The notes beneath the pieces are model-generated. The model was given only the letters and a program-made list of their open reading frames with translations, was not told where the DNA came from and searched no databases. 64,000 bases of DNA from JANRIG01 sp033765235 (GTDB lineage Bacteria; Bacteroidota; Bacteroidia; Cytophagales; UBA9547). Location: NCBI GenBank assembly GCA_033765235.1, contig JANRIG010000020.1, forward strand, positions 252,242 through 316,241. The letters are read 5' to 3'. The translations under genes and the position numbers were made by a program. Positions 1 to 9,209 of the stretch are shown here, in pieces (position 1 is the first letter of the stretch; the number at the start of each line of letters is the position of its first letter).

Positions 1-1
1 T

Positions 2-199
2 GTAGTGAGCGGCATAGCCATGCACTATGACCCTGAGCATATCATAGGCAAGCAAGTGACACTACTGGCCAACTTGGAGCCTCGCAATATCAAAGGTATA
101 GAATCTAAAGGCATGATACTCATGGCCGAAGATACAGATGGAAAGCTACACTTTGTACAACCTGATGCTATCATAAATAATGGGGCTGAGGTACGATAA
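2..199 (+). CDS. metG: Methionyl-tRNA synthetase, C-terminal fragment
   Basis: This is the 3' end of a gene that begins before the window; the reading frame is open from base 2. The visible residues (VVSGIAMHY, then GKQVTLLANLEPR, GIESKGMIL and a final GAEVR) match the C-terminal tRNA-binding OB-fold that Bacteroidota carry at the end of methionyl-tRNA synthetase. That domain binds tRNA non-specifically and is also found in Trbp111/CsaA-type proteins. The catalytic domain would lie to the left, so the assignment to MetG rather than to a stand-alone EMAP/Trbp111 protein is an inference from the family's usual arrangement. The next gene starts 33 bases downstream on the same strand. Confidence 0.85.
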   Translation, partial: VVSGIAMHYDPEHIIGKQVTLLANLEPRNIKGIESKGMILMAEDTDGKLHFVQPDAIINNGAEVR

Positions 200-232
200 A
201 TAATAAATATTACACAAAAAATAACAATAACT

Positions 233-1117
233 ATGAGTGATATCAAGCTAAAAGATGTGTTAAAAAAGTTGCGCAGCTACGAAATAAAAATACGCAAAGC
301 CGTAAATCAAAATATGCACGGCGACTACCACTCTGTATTCAAAGGCTCAGGCATAGAGTTTGACGATGTGCGGCAATACAGCTATGGCGACGATGTGCGC
401 AACATAGACTGGAATGTGACCGCCAAAGGGCATGGTACATTTATTAAAGTATTCAAAGAAGAAAAAGAGCAAGTAGTTTTTTTTATGGTAGATGTGAGTG
501 CCTCGCAAGACATAGGCAAAGATGGAGCAAAAAAGATAGACCTTGCCAAAGAAATAGCAGGAGTGCTGGCTCTATCAGCTATCAAAGAAGATAGCAGAGT
601 GGGGGCATTCTGCTTTAGCGACCAAAAAGAAAAATACATAAAACCCGACAAAGGCATAAAATTTGGCTATGAGCTCATAAGCAACATTTTGAAGCTATCC
701 CCAAAGTCTGCTCGTACAGACCTTAGCAAGAGTATATTATACACCCTCAATGCTATCAAACGCAGGTCAATCATCATACTTATTTCAGACTTTATAGATG
801 AAAACTATATGCAAAGCTTCAAAGCATTGGCCAATAAACATGACTTGGTAGCCATACATCTCTCTGACCGCAGAGAAGCCAAGCTGCCCGGATTGGGTAT
901 AATACCTCTGTATGACAAAGAAGCAAAAAAAACTATCTGGATAAACTCCTCTTCGAGTAGCTTCAAAAACTCTGTAAACCAACAATTTAATAACACTAAA
1001 AGCGAACTTGAAAAAGTATGCAGAGCTACTAACAGCAGCTACTTACAAATATTTACCAATGAAGATTATGTAAGCAAGTTGGTAAGGCTATTCAACCTCA
1101 GATCTGCTATGCGGTAA
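233..1117 (+). CDS. DUF58 domain protein (MoxR-associated, vWA-like)
   Basis: A 294-residue soluble protein of the DUF58 family. The family signature YGDDVRNIDWN is at residues 51-61, preceded by the typical GxGxEFDDVRQY segment. A metal-ion-dependent adhesion-site-like motif DVSAS (D87, S89, S91) opens a von Willebrand factor A-like fold. DUF58 proteins normally accompany a MoxR-type AAA+ ATPase and membrane vWA proteins in an operon thought to act in envelope stress or complex assembly. Here no MoxR gene is adjacent: metG lies upstream and tsaB converges 13 bases downstream. The biochemical role is not established. Confidence 0.88.
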   Translation: MSDIKLKDVLKKLRSYEIKIRKAVNQNMHGDYHSVFKGSGIEFDDVRQYSYGDDVRNIDWNVTAKGHGTFIKVFKEEKEQVVFFMVDVSASQDIGKDGAKKIDLAKEIAGVLALSAIKEDSRVGAFCFSDQKEKYIKPDKGIKFGYELISNILKLSPKSARTDLSKSILYTLNAIKRRSIIILISDFIDENYMQSFKALANKHDLVAIHLSDRREAKLPGLGIIPLYDKEAKKTIWINSSSSSFKNSVNQQFNNTKSELEKVCRATNSSYLQIFTNEDYVSKLVRLFNLRSAMR

Positions 1118-1130
1118 GTATTATGTGCCT

Positions 1131-1805
1131 TTACTTATTCAAAACATTCTTTGGAAATGCAGCCACAAAATTTTTCAAATAATATGGCTCAAAAGTATAT
1201 ACATCTTCAAATTCATTTTTTTGAAATTTAGTATATGCCAATGTACCCATGTGTGTAGCAGAGGGGTGTACATCTTTTGCAAATATTGCATTTGCATGTG
1301 AAATAAGGGGTCTTAGTTTGTCACTGCCGTTGCCACAAAAAACGATTTTTTCATGTTCCAATTCACTATATATTTCATTCACATCCAGTACTTTGGCTCG
1401 TATTTCAGTAATTTCTGACAGCCGATTATCAAATTTTTGACAATATACCTCCATGCGACGTGCATCTATCATGGCATAAATTGCAGCACCATATAGTATA
1501 GCTTGGGAGGCTATAATAGTGAGTGATGGCACAGCTATGAGGGGTATGTCGAGCGCATAGCATAGCCCTTTGGCAGTAGATGAGGCTATACGCAAACCTG
1601 TATATGAGCCCGGACCCGATGATATGGCTATAGCACTTACTTGGTTAATTTCTATTTTACCTTCGCTCAATAGGTTATTTATCATCATATTCAACATTTC
1701 GGCATGTGATTTGCCCTTTTGCAATGAAATGTCTGCCACAATAGTGCCAGCATCATGCAAGGCTGCTGAGCACATATCTGTAGATGTATCAATACTGATT
1801 ATCAA
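1131..1805 (-). CDS. tsaB: tRNA threonylcarbamoyladenosine synthesis protein TsaB
   Basis: A 224-residue ASKHA-fold protein. The N-terminus IISIDTSTDMCSAAL is the standard opening, and SSGPGSYTGLRI around residues 65-75 is the TsaB signature. TsaB is the non-catalytic partner of TsaD; with TsaE they transfer threonylcarbamoyl to A37 of ANN-decoding tRNAs. The start is a TTG codon at 1805: no in-frame ATG exists that keeps the conserved first strand, so TTG is the likely initiator. It lies 14 bases behind rimM, as the third gene of an rpsP-rimM-tsaB operon. Length is normal for the family. Confidence 0.94.
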   Translation of the reverse strand: MIISIDTSTDMCSAALHDAGTIVADISLQKGKSHAEMLNMMINNLLSEGKIEINQVSAIAISSGPGSYTGLRIASSTAKGLCYALDIPLIAVPSLTIIASQAILYGAAIYAMIDARRMEVYCQKFDNRLSEITEIRAKVLDVNEIYSELEHEKIVFCGNGSDKLRPLISHANAIFAKDVHPSATHMGTLAYTKFQKNEFEDVYTFEPYYLKNFVAAFPKNVLNK

Positions 1806-1819
1806 GGCATTGAGATTAG

Positions 1820-2377
1820 TTAATCACCATCATCTTTGGTATGCGATGAAGTCAAATATATATCTAAATATCCCTCCGGGAGTGAAAGTGATATGATTTT
1901 TTTTTCGTGGTCTATGCTCTGTACTATGTTTTTGTTGTATGGTATTAATATTTCTTTGCCTTGCAAACTTGCCACTATCAATGGGTTATTAGGGTATTCA
2001 ATGGTACCGACTACGGTTGTATTAAAGCCTATATTTTTTTCTACTAAGGCATAGCCTTCTAATTGTGACAAAGATATTGACTGTTGTATAAATTTGCTTA
2101 ACCACGCCTCCGGCAAATATACCTTTTTACCTTTCAATGATTGACCTTTTTCTAAGGTATTTATATCGCGCAATTCTAAAATTACCTTTGCTTGATGATG
2201 CGAATATTTGTTAATAAAATAAGGAATATTTTCATTGGCATCGCCAATGAACAGAGTATCTGCTTTAGGCTTGAAAAATGCAGCAACCTCTTTATGTAAT
2301 TGTAATACTATTTCACCTTTTACACCATGAGTTTTGGATATATACCCTATAGGTGCCATTTTCATGTCGGGGTGCAT
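1820..2377 (-). CDS. rimM: Ribosome maturation factor RimM
   Basis: A 185-residue protein with an N-terminal RimM beta-barrel (IGYISKTHGVKGEIVLQL near residues 11-28) and a C-terminal PRC-barrel domain ending in a LPEGYLDIYL segment. RimM binds the 30S head near S19 and helps 16S rRNA processing and 30S assembly. It follows rpsP by 3 bases, the widespread rpsP-rimM pairing, and is followed by tsaB. trmD and rplS, which often complete this operon, are not next to it here. Confidence 0.95.
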   Translation of the reverse strand: MHPDMKMAPIGYISKTHGVKGEIVLQLHKEVAAFFKPKADTLFIGDANENIPYFINKYSHHQAKVILELRDINTLEKGQSLKGKKVYLPEAWLSKFIQQSISLSQLEGYALVEKNIGFNTTVVGTIEYPNNPLIVASLQGKEILIPYNKNIVQSIDHEKKIISLSLPEGYLDIYLTSSHTKDDGD

Positions 2378-2380
2378 GTA

Positions 2381-3097
2381 CTATTCTACGGGCGCAGTAT
2401 CTTCTGCGGTAGCTACAGGGGCTTCTTGTGCCGGAGCTACTGCTGCTTCGGCTATGGGTAATGTTTCTGACACCACATCAGCTATAGGAGCTTCCTCTGC
2501 TGCAGAGGCTATAGGAGCTATATCTGTAGCTTGTGCAGTATCGGCTGCCACATTGGCAGTGAGTGCTTCAGATATTATTGCAGTAGTTTCGGTGGCTTGC
2601 TCTTCTGTAGCTTGGGGTTGCTCAGCTGCTGCCTCTACTACTTTATTTTTATTTTTAATGCTTTCTTCACGAGCTGCATTTACCTTGGCTTCTGCTTCTA
2701 ATTTGGCTTTTTGGGCTTTTTCTTTAGCTATGGCAAGGTTAGATTTTTTAGTGTCTATTTTATTGGTTTTAGTATTGAGCCATTCATTGAGTTTTTTGTC
2801 TGCTTCATCTTGAGTGATGGCACCTTTGTTTACACCTATTTGCAAGTGTTTCTTAAAGAGTAATCCTTTGTATGACAGCATGGCTTTGACAGTGTCGGTA
2901 GGTTGGGCACCATTCATGAGCCATTGGAAGGCTTTGGTCTCGTTGAGTTCTATGGTTGCAGGATTGGTATTGGGGTTATAAACGCCTATTTTTTCAATGA
3001 ATTTACCATCTCTTGGTGCACGTGCATCGGCTATTACCACATCGAACAGGGCTAATTTTTTGCGTCCCCTTTTGAATAATCTTATTTTTACAGACAT
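2381..3097 (-). CDS. rpsP: 30S ribosomal protein S16 with long C-terminal extension
   Basis: The first 80 residues are a canonical S16 (SVKIRLFKRGRKKLALFDVV, IGVYNP). The total length is 238 residues, about three times the minimal bacterial S16. Residues ~80-110 form a helical linker, ~111-150 are Lys/Ala-rich and probably helical, and ~154-238 are almost entirely Ala, Glu, Thr, Val and Pro and so likely disordered. Long acidic tails on S16 are known in Bacteroidota; their role is not established. The gene heads the rpsP-rimM-tsaB operon, with a TACATTTG promoter element about 60 bases upstream. Confidence 0.95.
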   Translation of the reverse strand: MSVKIRLFKRGRKKLALFDVVIADARAPRDGKFIEKIGVYNPNTNPATIELNETKAFQWLMNGAQPTDTVKAMLSYKGLLFKKHLQIGVNKGAITQDEADKKLNEWLNTKTNKIDTKKSNLAIAKEKAQKAKLEAEAKVNAAREESIKNKNKVVEAAAEQPQATEEQATETTAIISEALTANVAADTAQATDIAPIASAAEEAPIADVVSETLPIAEAAVAPAQEAPVATAEDTAPVE

Positions 3098-3154
3098 TAT
3101 ATTTTAATTTATGGTGTAGAACACGTCTACTGTTAAATTATTTTTTTGAGGGCG

Positions 3155-3162
3155 CAAATGTA
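3155..3162 (-). promoter_or_regulatory. rpsP: Bacteroidota -7 element for rpsP operon
   Basis: TACATTTG on the minus strand fits the TAnnTTTG element used by the Bacteroidota housekeeping sigma factor. It lies 58 bases before the rpsP ATG, leaving a leader of about 50 bases. No clear TTG at -33 is visible. Confidence 0.55.
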
Positions 3163-3201
3163 GGAGTTATTTTTATTAATAAAAAATATTTTCCCCAAAA
3201 T

Positions 3202-3969
3202 CTAAAAAAAACATATGTCGGCAAAGCAACGCAGCATTTTGAGAGTCATATCTTTTTGCTCTATCATACCCATGTGGCCACAATTGTCTATAAGAAAAAG
3301 GCAGCTTATTTTGGGCATTATGCTCTGCGCTACTGTATGGGTGTATAGTACTGCATTATCATTTTTGCCTGCTATGAATAATATTGGGAAAGTGGCATTT
3401 TTCAGCACATGTGTTTTGTCTGCACGGTCGCGCATGGCTGAATTGGTATTAATTATTACATTTGCAGATGTTTTTATACCTATATTATACAGTTTTTCCA
3501 TATCGTTCACATACATATCTTTGTGAGCATCGGCAAAAAGCAAGGGGTAAAAATTTTTGAGAAATGGTTCTGCACCATGCTTGCTGATAAATTCATTGGC
3601 TTTGTTTCTATTTGCCTTTTTCTCATCTGTGTCTGCATAGGCAGTACTGTGAAAAAGTACCAATCCTTGTAAAAGATGTGGATACTGCTCTGCCAAGCTG
3701 AGTGCTACATAACCACCTAATGAGTGCCCTGCCACTACCGCTTTTGCTATCTTGAGCGAAGTTAATAATTGATATATTTCATGTGCCAATATATCAATGG
3801 TTACTTGAGGGAGTTCGGTGCTTTGCCCAAAGCCCGGCAAGTCTATAGTTATTACACAATACTTATCTGATAGAGCACTTGTAAATTCATTCCATATCTC
3901 ATGGGTTTCATTGAAGCCGTGTATCAATAATATACATGTGCCTGATCCCTGCTTTTGATAATATACCAT
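3202..3969 (-). CDS. Alpha/beta hydrolase
   Basis: A 255-residue alpha/beta-hydrolase-fold enzyme. Visible parts are the oxyanion-hole segment HGFN, the nucleophile elbow GHSLGG (Ser ~83 from the chosen start), an acid in GKNDNAV and the catalytic His in DNCGHMGMIE near the C-terminus. The arrangement resembles MenH/BioH/peroxidase-type esterases; the substrate cannot be read. The frame stays open further upstream to 4020, but the family normally begins just before the first strand, so ATG 3969 is preferred. No signal peptide is seen from that start. Divergent from dprA. Confidence 0.88.
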   Translation of the reverse strand: MVYYQKQGSGTCILLIHGFNETHEIWNEFTSALSDKYCVITIDLPGFGQSTELPQVTIDILAHEIYQLLTSLKIAKAVVAGHSLGGYVALSLAEQYPHLLQGLVLFHSTAYADTDEKKANRNKANEFISKHGAEPFLKNFYPLLFADAHKDMYVNDMEKLYNIGIKTSANVIINTNSAMRDRADKTHVLKNATFPILFIAGKNDNAVLYTHTVAQSIMPKISCLFLIDNCGHMGMIEQKDMTLKMLRCFADICFF

Positions 3970-4058
3970 ATATTTTTTGCCAATATAGATAAAAATATAT
4001 CTTGATTGTAACCAGATCATGGTATATATACAGAAAAAAACATTAATTGCGCCTACTT

Positions 4059-5156
4059 ATGTATGACCAAGAAAAGCTGTATCAGGTAGCATTATGCAAT
4101 ACCCCCGGACTAGGCGATGTACTATGCCGAAGCATCATTAGCCATTGTGGGTCAGCGTCGGCATATTACACCATACCCAAACATAAGCTCAGCAAAATAC
4201 CCGGCATAGGTCCTTATTTACTGCCACAATTGCAAAATACAGATTCACTCAAATTGGCAGAGCAAATAATAAATACATCTATTAAAAAAGAGGTAAAAAT
4301 ATTATTTTATACAGACAGCGACTACCCTAATAACTTAAAAAGATATGAAGATGTGCCTGCACTTTTGTATTGTAAAGGAAATATGGATATGAATAGTCAA
4401 AAAAATATAGCCATAGTAGGCACTCGCAATGCCACCGAATACGGAAAAACTGTGACCCATAACATAGTGAAAGAGCTCAAGCCGTATCAGTGCACTGTAG
4501 TGAGTGGGTTGGCCTATGGCATAGACATAGCTGCTCACAAAGCCTGCACAGATGAAAATATGCAAACCATAGGAGTATTGGGCAGTGGTGTAGATGTAAT
4601 ATACCCGGCAGCACACAAAAATATTGTACAAAAAATGCTGGAAAACGGTGGCATAATATCTGAGCTGAAATTTGGAACAAAGCCGGACTCGCATCATTTT
4701 CCGCAGCGCAACCGCACTGTGGCAGCCATGGCTGATGTCACCATTGTGATAGAGTCATCATCGGAGGGTGGCGCACTCATTACCGCAGAGCTTGCCAACC
4801 AATATCATAAAGATGTATATGCTGTGCCGGGCAATATAGACAGGAAATATTCTGAGGGCTGCCTAATGCTCATCAAAAATCATAAAGCTACCATATTCAC
4901 ATCTGTTGCAGACATGGCACACCAACTTGGTTGGGACACATCAAAGGAAGTAGCCAAGCCTACATTTACGGGCAGCAATCCTGATGAGGTGGCCATATAT
5001 AGCGTGCTTAAAGACGGCGAGCTGCACATAGATGACCTATCTTGGCGCGCCCAAATACCGATGTCCAAACTTGCCTCACTGCTGCTCAATATGGAGTTTG
5101 CAGGATACATTGCCATATTACCCGGCAAAAAAATAAAACTTGTAAATAAAAATTGA
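4059..5156 (+). CDS. dprA: DNA processing protein DprA
   Basis: A 365-residue DprA/Smf protein. It has an N-terminal helix-hairpin-helix-like region (PGLGDVL, KIPGIGPYLL), a central Rossmann domain with IVGTRNATEYGK and VVSGLAYGIDIAAH, the PQRNRTVAAMAD motif, and a C-terminal winged-helix part. DprA loads RecA onto incoming single-stranded DNA during natural transformation. A TTG lies in frame at 4047, but ATG 4059 matches the usual N-terminus better. It converges with nadE, whose stop is 8 bases away. Confidence 0.95.
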   Translation: MYDQEKLYQVALCNTPGLGDVLCRSIISHCGSASAYYTIPKHKLSKIPGIGPYLLPQLQNTDSLKLAEQIINTSIKKEVKILFYTDSDYPNNLKRYEDVPALLYCKGNMDMNSQKNIAIVGTRNATEYGKTVTHNIVKELKPYQCTVVSGLAYGIDIAAHKACTDENMQTIGVLGSGVDVIYPAAHKNIVQKMLENGGIISELKFGTKPDSHHFPQRNRTVAAMADVTIVIESSSEGGALITAELANQYHKDVYAVPGNIDRKYSEGCLMLIKNHKATIFTSVADMAHQLGWDTSKEVAKPTFTGSNPDEVAIYSVLKDGELHIDDLSWRAQIPMSKLASLLLNMEFAGYIAILPGKKIKLVNKN

Positions 5157-5163
5157 GTAATGG

Positions 5164-7014
5164 CTACCTCAATTCTTCAAATCCTCCATTCAGTATCGGG
5201 AATCTGTATCCTGTGCGTGGGTCAATGTTAAAATCATCATAATGAAATGAGGGTGCCAGTCGTTCACGTTTCCACTGAGAGGTGCTCCACATCTTGAAAA
5301 ATTTATTGATATTTTGGGTTAATATTTTAGTATCAATGTGCGGGAATGCATTTACAATAAGTGGGAATACTTGCTTGGGGCTCATTTTGTGGCCTATGGC
5401 CAATCTTTCTATATATGCCAAAATTGTGTAAGGCATAAGGTCTTTCTCGTCTTGCTGCATATACTCACGGGGGCGCAACTCTGCTGTGGGTATCAGGTTG
5501 TTTACAAGTGATAAGGCATGGTAACCAAGCTCAGATTGTGCCCATACAAGCCACTGTTTCACAAAGTCTTTGTCCACCCCAGCTATGGGTGACAGGCTGC
5601 CTGAGGTATCTCCATCCATGGTGCTGTATCCTACATCGCCCTCACTGCGGTTGGCAGTAGAGATGAGGAGGCATTGCTTAAGATTGGCCAAAAGCCAAAT
5701 GAGAGGGCTCCTGCATCGAGCTTGTATATTTTGCAAAGCTAAGTCATCTTTGTGCCAAGTGAATTGATGACCCGTTTGCGAGGCCACCGTGTCAATGTTC
5801 ATTTTCACAATTTCATCAATATTCCATTGGTAAAATGTAGCATGGAGGCTATTTGCCAAAGACTTAGCTGCTTCAAATGTAGATGCAGATGAGTTTTGTG
5901 TGCTTTGGTAGGCACAGTATAGTAGGTGTTGTATGATTATTTCACCTTCCAAATCATGCAAATATTCAAGCCCTGCCCTTTGCAAAAAATATGGCAGTCC
6001 CAACTCGGCAATGGCTCGCTTTACCATCTCTGCTACCAGCACCGCACAGCATGATGAGTCTGCCCCTCCTGAAAGCGATAGCACATACCCTTTGCTTTTG
6101 CTTTTGCGCATATAGTCAAATAGCCCGAGTGTGGCCGCTGCGGCAAATTCTTGGTTTTTGTCCCATATTTCAGCTATGTCTGTCTTGCCTTTGCAGTTTT
6201 CTATCTTGTATGTATCTATGTGAGCATAGGAAAGATTGAAGGCAGAAAACGAGCATAACTTATTACGGGTGAGCAGCTTACCATGATGTGCTATAAGCAA
6301 TTCGCCGTCATATACAGCTCTTCCTGCTTCGTTGCCCAGCAGATTGGCAAATACATAGGTGCAGTGAAACTCTTGCGAGCCAAAGATTGCCAGTTGTTGC
6401 AACCTTGTATTGGTCTTGCCAAAGGCAAAATGGCTTGCACTGGGGTTGAATATGATATCCACATTTTTTTGTGCAAGGCTATAGCCGGGTCTTTCATTTT
6501 TTTGCCATGAATCTTCGCATATTTCAAAGCCAATTTTCAGGTTATTTATTGTAAATAATACATCGCCCATTGGCACTTCTATGTCATGCTCTTTGGCTTT
6601 AAGTCTGATATTTACCACAGTTTCTTTAGGCCATGGTTTGAACCAGCGTGCTTCATAATGTATACCGTCGTTTGCCAAAAATTGTTTGGCATACAAACCT
6701 AATATATTAGTGTCTGCTATGAGGCAGGCACAATTGTAATTTTGGTCATTGTATTTTATAGGCACTCCTATGGCCACAGCTATGTCATAGCAATATTCTT
6801 TGAGCTCAAATAGGGTTTCTAAGGCTTTGTCATATACCCATGGGCTTAAAAATAAGTCTTCGCAGCCATACCCGCTTATACACAGCTCGGGCAGGCATAG
6901 GTATTGTACACCGTTTAGCCTGGCATACTCTATGGCGTATATAATATTATTTTTATTATTTTCCCAGTCTATCGGGGTTTGGTTAAGGCATGCAGCCCCC
7001 ACGGTGTAGGTCAT
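5164..7014 (-). CDS. nadE: Glutamine-dependent NAD+ synthetase
   Basis: A 616-residue two-domain enzyme that makes NAD+ from deamido-NAD+, ATP and glutamine. The N-terminal nitrilase-like glutaminase domain (~1-270) shows the Glu in LPELCISGYG and the nucleophile Cys in FEICEDSW. The C-terminal synthetase domain (~290-616) has the ATP-pyrophosphatase P-loop SLSGGADSS and the TxNRSEGDVGY segment. Length is that of the glutamine-dependent form rather than the short ammonia-dependent form. It lies 27 bases behind yicC on the same strand and was probably co-transcribed with it. Confidence 0.95.
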   Translation of the reverse strand: MTYTVGAACLNQTPIDWENNKNNIIYAIEYARLNGVQYLCLPELCISGYGCEDLFLSPWVYDKALETLFELKEYCYDIAVAIGVPIKYNDQNYNCACLIADTNILGLYAKQFLANDGIHYEARWFKPWPKETVVNIRLKAKEHDIEVPMGDVLFTINNLKIGFEICEDSWQKNERPGYSLAQKNVDIIFNPSASHFAFGKTNTRLQQLAIFGSQEFHCTYVFANLLGNEAGRAVYDGELLIAHHGKLLTRNKLCSFSAFNLSYAHIDTYKIENCKGKTDIAEIWDKNQEFAAAATLGLFDYMRKSKSKGYVLSLSGGADSSCCAVLVAEMVKRAIAELGLPYFLQRAGLEYLHDLEGEIIIQHLLYCAYQSTQNSSASTFEAAKSLANSLHATFYQWNIDEIVKMNIDTVASQTGHQFTWHKDDLALQNIQARCRSPLIWLLANLKQCLLISTANRSEGDVGYSTMDGDTSGSLSPIAGVDKDFVKQWLVWAQSELGYHALSLVNNLIPTAELRPREYMQQDEKDLMPYTILAYIERLAIGHKMSPKQVFPLIVNAFPHIDTKILTQNINKFFKMWSTSQWKRERLAPSFHYDDFNIDPRTGYRFPILNGGFEELR

Positions 7015-7041
7015 ATTATATTTTCTCGATTAATAAACCAT

Positions 7042-7920
7042 TTACAGCACATTTAAGCATTGTTCCTTAATTTTTTCGAGTTCTTCTTTCATCTCTACCA
7101 CCCACTTTTGAATGGTAGCATCGTTGGCTTTGGAGCCTATCGTATTTATTTCTCTGCCTATCTCTTGGGTAATGAACCCAAGTTTTTTGCCATTTGCTTC
7201 TGCCTGGTCTATACACTCTATGAAATAATTAAGATGTGTACCCAACCTTATTTTTTCTTCCTCTATATCAAGTTTTTCTATGTAATATATCATCTCTTGC
7301 TCGAGTCTGTTCTGGTCTATGGTATTATTTTTTACATATTCATCTAGTTTGGTCATGAATTTGTCTTTTACTTTTTTCACTCTTTCTGCATCTTGCATTG
7401 ATACTTTGTCAAGATTAGTGAGTATATTATGCACATATTTGCGCAGCATTTCTTCCAATGACTTTCCTTCGGCAAGCCTGTATTCATTGCACCCTGCCAC
7501 TGCTTTTTTTATACATTCAAAAACAGGCACCCAATAGCTCTCCGCTTCATCATCAGCATTGGCGGCTTCATATACATCCGGCATGAGCACTACTATTCTG
7601 AGTGCTTCATGCATAGATAACCCGAGAGCTGTAGCGTTGGCATGGAGGTCATCATAATAGGCTTTGAAGAGTAGTGGGTTTATCACATTTTTTGGTTTTT
7701 GAATGCCTTTGAGCGAATAATCTATATTCACTGATACTTTGCCACGGTCAAGCATGGCAGAAAGCAGCTGTTTCATTTCGGCTTCTTTGTCTTGAAATAT
7801 TCGAGGCAAGCGGTATGAAAAGTCTTGCGACTTGGAGTTTATAGATTTGACCTCTACGGCGACTGAAAATTTTTCATTTTCAAATTTGGCACTGCCAAAT
7901 CCTGTCATGGATGTAATCAT
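7042..7920 (-). CDS. yicC: YicC family endoribonuclease
   Basis: A 292-residue YicC/YloC protein. The start MITSMTGFGSA at 7920 is the family's conserved N-terminus, although the frame is open further up. The C-terminus EIGREINTIGSKANDATIQK and the final VVEMKEELEKIKEQ match the conserved C-terminal domain of the family. YicC homologues have been described as manganese-dependent endoribonucleases involved in small-RNA turnover. The long upstream open frame to 8073 overlaps recR and is not coding. Followed by nadE. Confidence 0.93.
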   Translation of the reverse strand: MITSMTGFGSAKFENEKFSVAVEVKSINSKSQDFSYRLPRIFQDKEAEMKQLLSAMLDRGKVSVNIDYSLKGIQKPKNVINPLLFKAYYDDLHANATALGLSMHEALRIVVLMPDVYEAANADDEAESYWVPVFECIKKAVAGCNEYRLAEGKSLEEMLRKYVHNILTNLDKVSMQDAERVKKVKDKFMTKLDEYVKNNTIDQNRLEQEMIYYIEKLDIEEEKIRLGTHLNYFIECIDQAEANGKKLGFITQEIGREINTIGSKANDATIQKWVVEMKEELEKIKEQCLNVL

Positions 7921-7958
7921 CTTATAATAATATAATAAATTTTGGGTAAATTTGAACA

Positions 7959-7966
7959 TATATTTG
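7959..7966 (+). promoter_or_regulatory. recR: Bacteroidota -7 element for recR
   Basis: TATATTTG fits TAnnTTTG and lies 28 bases before the GTG start of recR, in the divergent yicC-recR spacer. Confidence 0.5.
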
Positions 7967-7994
7967 CAAAAAATATTGTAAATCAATAAATAAA

Positions 7995-8603
7995 GTGCTG
8001 TATCCGTCCAAAACCGTAGAAAATGCCGTATTACAAATATCAAAATTGCCCGGTATAGGAAAAAAATCCGCATTTCGGATAGCTATGCACCTATTGAAGG
8101 CTAATGCAGATATCAGTCATCAACTGGCACAGTCGTTGGTAGATTTAAAACTCAAAACCCAATATTGTGTACATTGTCATAATATTTCAGATGATGCTGA
8201 GTGCCATATTTGTACAAATCCCAAACGAAATAGTACAATCATGTGTGTGGTGCAAGACAGCAAAGATGTGATGGCTATAGAAAATACCGGACTTTATCAT
8301 GGCAAATATTATGTATTGGGCGGCCTTATATCGCCGGTGAATGGTGTAGGTCCTGCGGATTTGCACATAGATAAATTTTTTACAAAATTTCCTTCAGGTA
8401 CAATAAATGAAGTGATATTAGCGTTGAGCCCTACCGTAGATGGAGACATGACAGCATTTTATATTTCAAAAAAAGTGAATGAATATGGCATAAAAATCAC
8501 TACTATTGCCAGAGGCATACCAGTAGGCAGTGAGCTTGACTATATGGACGAAATCACACTGGGCAGAAGTATAGAAAAAAGAATAAATTACGAAAACATA
8601 TAA
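7995..8603 (+). CDS. recR: Recombination mediator RecR
   Basis: A 202-residue RecR. An N-terminal helix-hairpin-helix (SKLPGIGKKSAFRIA) is followed by a four-Cys zinc finger (YCVHCH...CHIC) and a Toprim domain (VVQDSKDVMAIE, YYVLGGLISP), ending in the Walker-B-like GIPVGSELDYMDE segment. RecR works with RecO and RecF to load RecA on gapped DNA. The start is GTG; the first residues LYPSKTVENAV align with the conserved PSK start of RecR proteins, so the N-terminus appears complete. A membrane-protein gene follows after 6 bases. Confidence 0.95.
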   Translation: MLYPSKTVENAVLQISKLPGIGKKSAFRIAMHLLKANADISHQLAQSLVDLKLKTQYCVHCHNISDDAECHICTNPKRNSTIMCVVQDSKDVMAIENTGLYHGKYYVLGGLISPVNGVGPADLHIDKFFTKFPSGTINEVILALSPTVDGDMTAFYISKKVNEYGIKITTIARGIPVGSELDYMDEITLGRSIEKRINYENI

Positions 8604-8609
8604 TGTAAT

Positions 8610-9209
8610 ATGGATGTGATAGACCACAAATTTGTAGAGTTCCCGTTTGCAGACTATTTATTGGTATTTATTTCTATCATAGTAGGCTATGTGTGTACTG
8701 AGTTTTTTGCAGGATGGGGTAGCCTGATACGCAACCGCGAAAATGTGAAAATGTATTGGCTGCACTTGGCTTGGACAATCAACTTTTTTTGCCAACTTAT
8801 GGTGAACTGGTGGTGGCTCTGGGGCAATCGTATACGCCTTACCGAAAATTTTTTATATTTTTTTTACACACTCATTTCTCCTGTCATATTCTATATCATA
8901 TCTGTATTTTTATTTCCTACAATCAAAGATGGGCAGGTGCTTGATTTTAAAGTTTATTTTTACAAAAACAGAAATAATATATTCGGCATGTTTGGCATGC
9001 TTATTTCGGCATATTATGTAAACAATATATGGCTGCGCGGGCAAGATATTATGAGTTTTGACAATATATATTGCCTTACCGGGATTGCATTTGCGCTCAT
9101 TTCTGTAGCTGTAAAAAATGAGCTGTTTCATGTTGTGAATTTTTGTATAGGTAGTGTGATATTTGCTACTTATGCCATATTTTTTAATGATTATTCATTC
9201 ATTAAATGA
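8610..9209 (+). CDS. Hypothetical six-helix membrane protein
   Basis: A 199-residue protein with about six hydrophobic segments (near residues 15-35, 48-70, 80-102, 123-140, 153-168 and 175-193). I do not recognise the family. It is rich in Trp and Tyr near membrane edges, with a WWWLWGNR stretch after the second helix. Its stop overlaps the start of the following glycosyltransferase by 4 bases (ATGA type), and recR ends 6 bases upstream, so translation is probably coupled. A role in the envelope beside the downstream transferase is an inference from position only. Confidence 0.72.
   Translation: MDVIDHKFVEFPFADYLLVFISIIVGYVCTEFFAGWGSLIRNRENVKMYWLHLAWTINFFCQLMVNWWWLWGNRIRLTENFLYFFYTLISPVIFYIISVFLFPTIKDGQVLDFKVYFYKNRNNIFGMFGMLISAYYVNNIWLRGQDIMSFDNIYCLTGIAFALISVAVKNELFHVVNFCIGSVIFATYAIFFNDYSFIK

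Noticed and set aside
2334..2813. 159-residue Ala/Ser-rich plus-strand frame
   Set aside because: It is the complement of the Ala/Glu-rich tail of rpsP, whose codon bias leaves the opposite strand open.
7921..8073. Upstream extension of yicC into recR
   Set aside because: MITSMTGFGSA at 7920 is the conserved start; the extension overlaps the divergent recR gene and its promoter.
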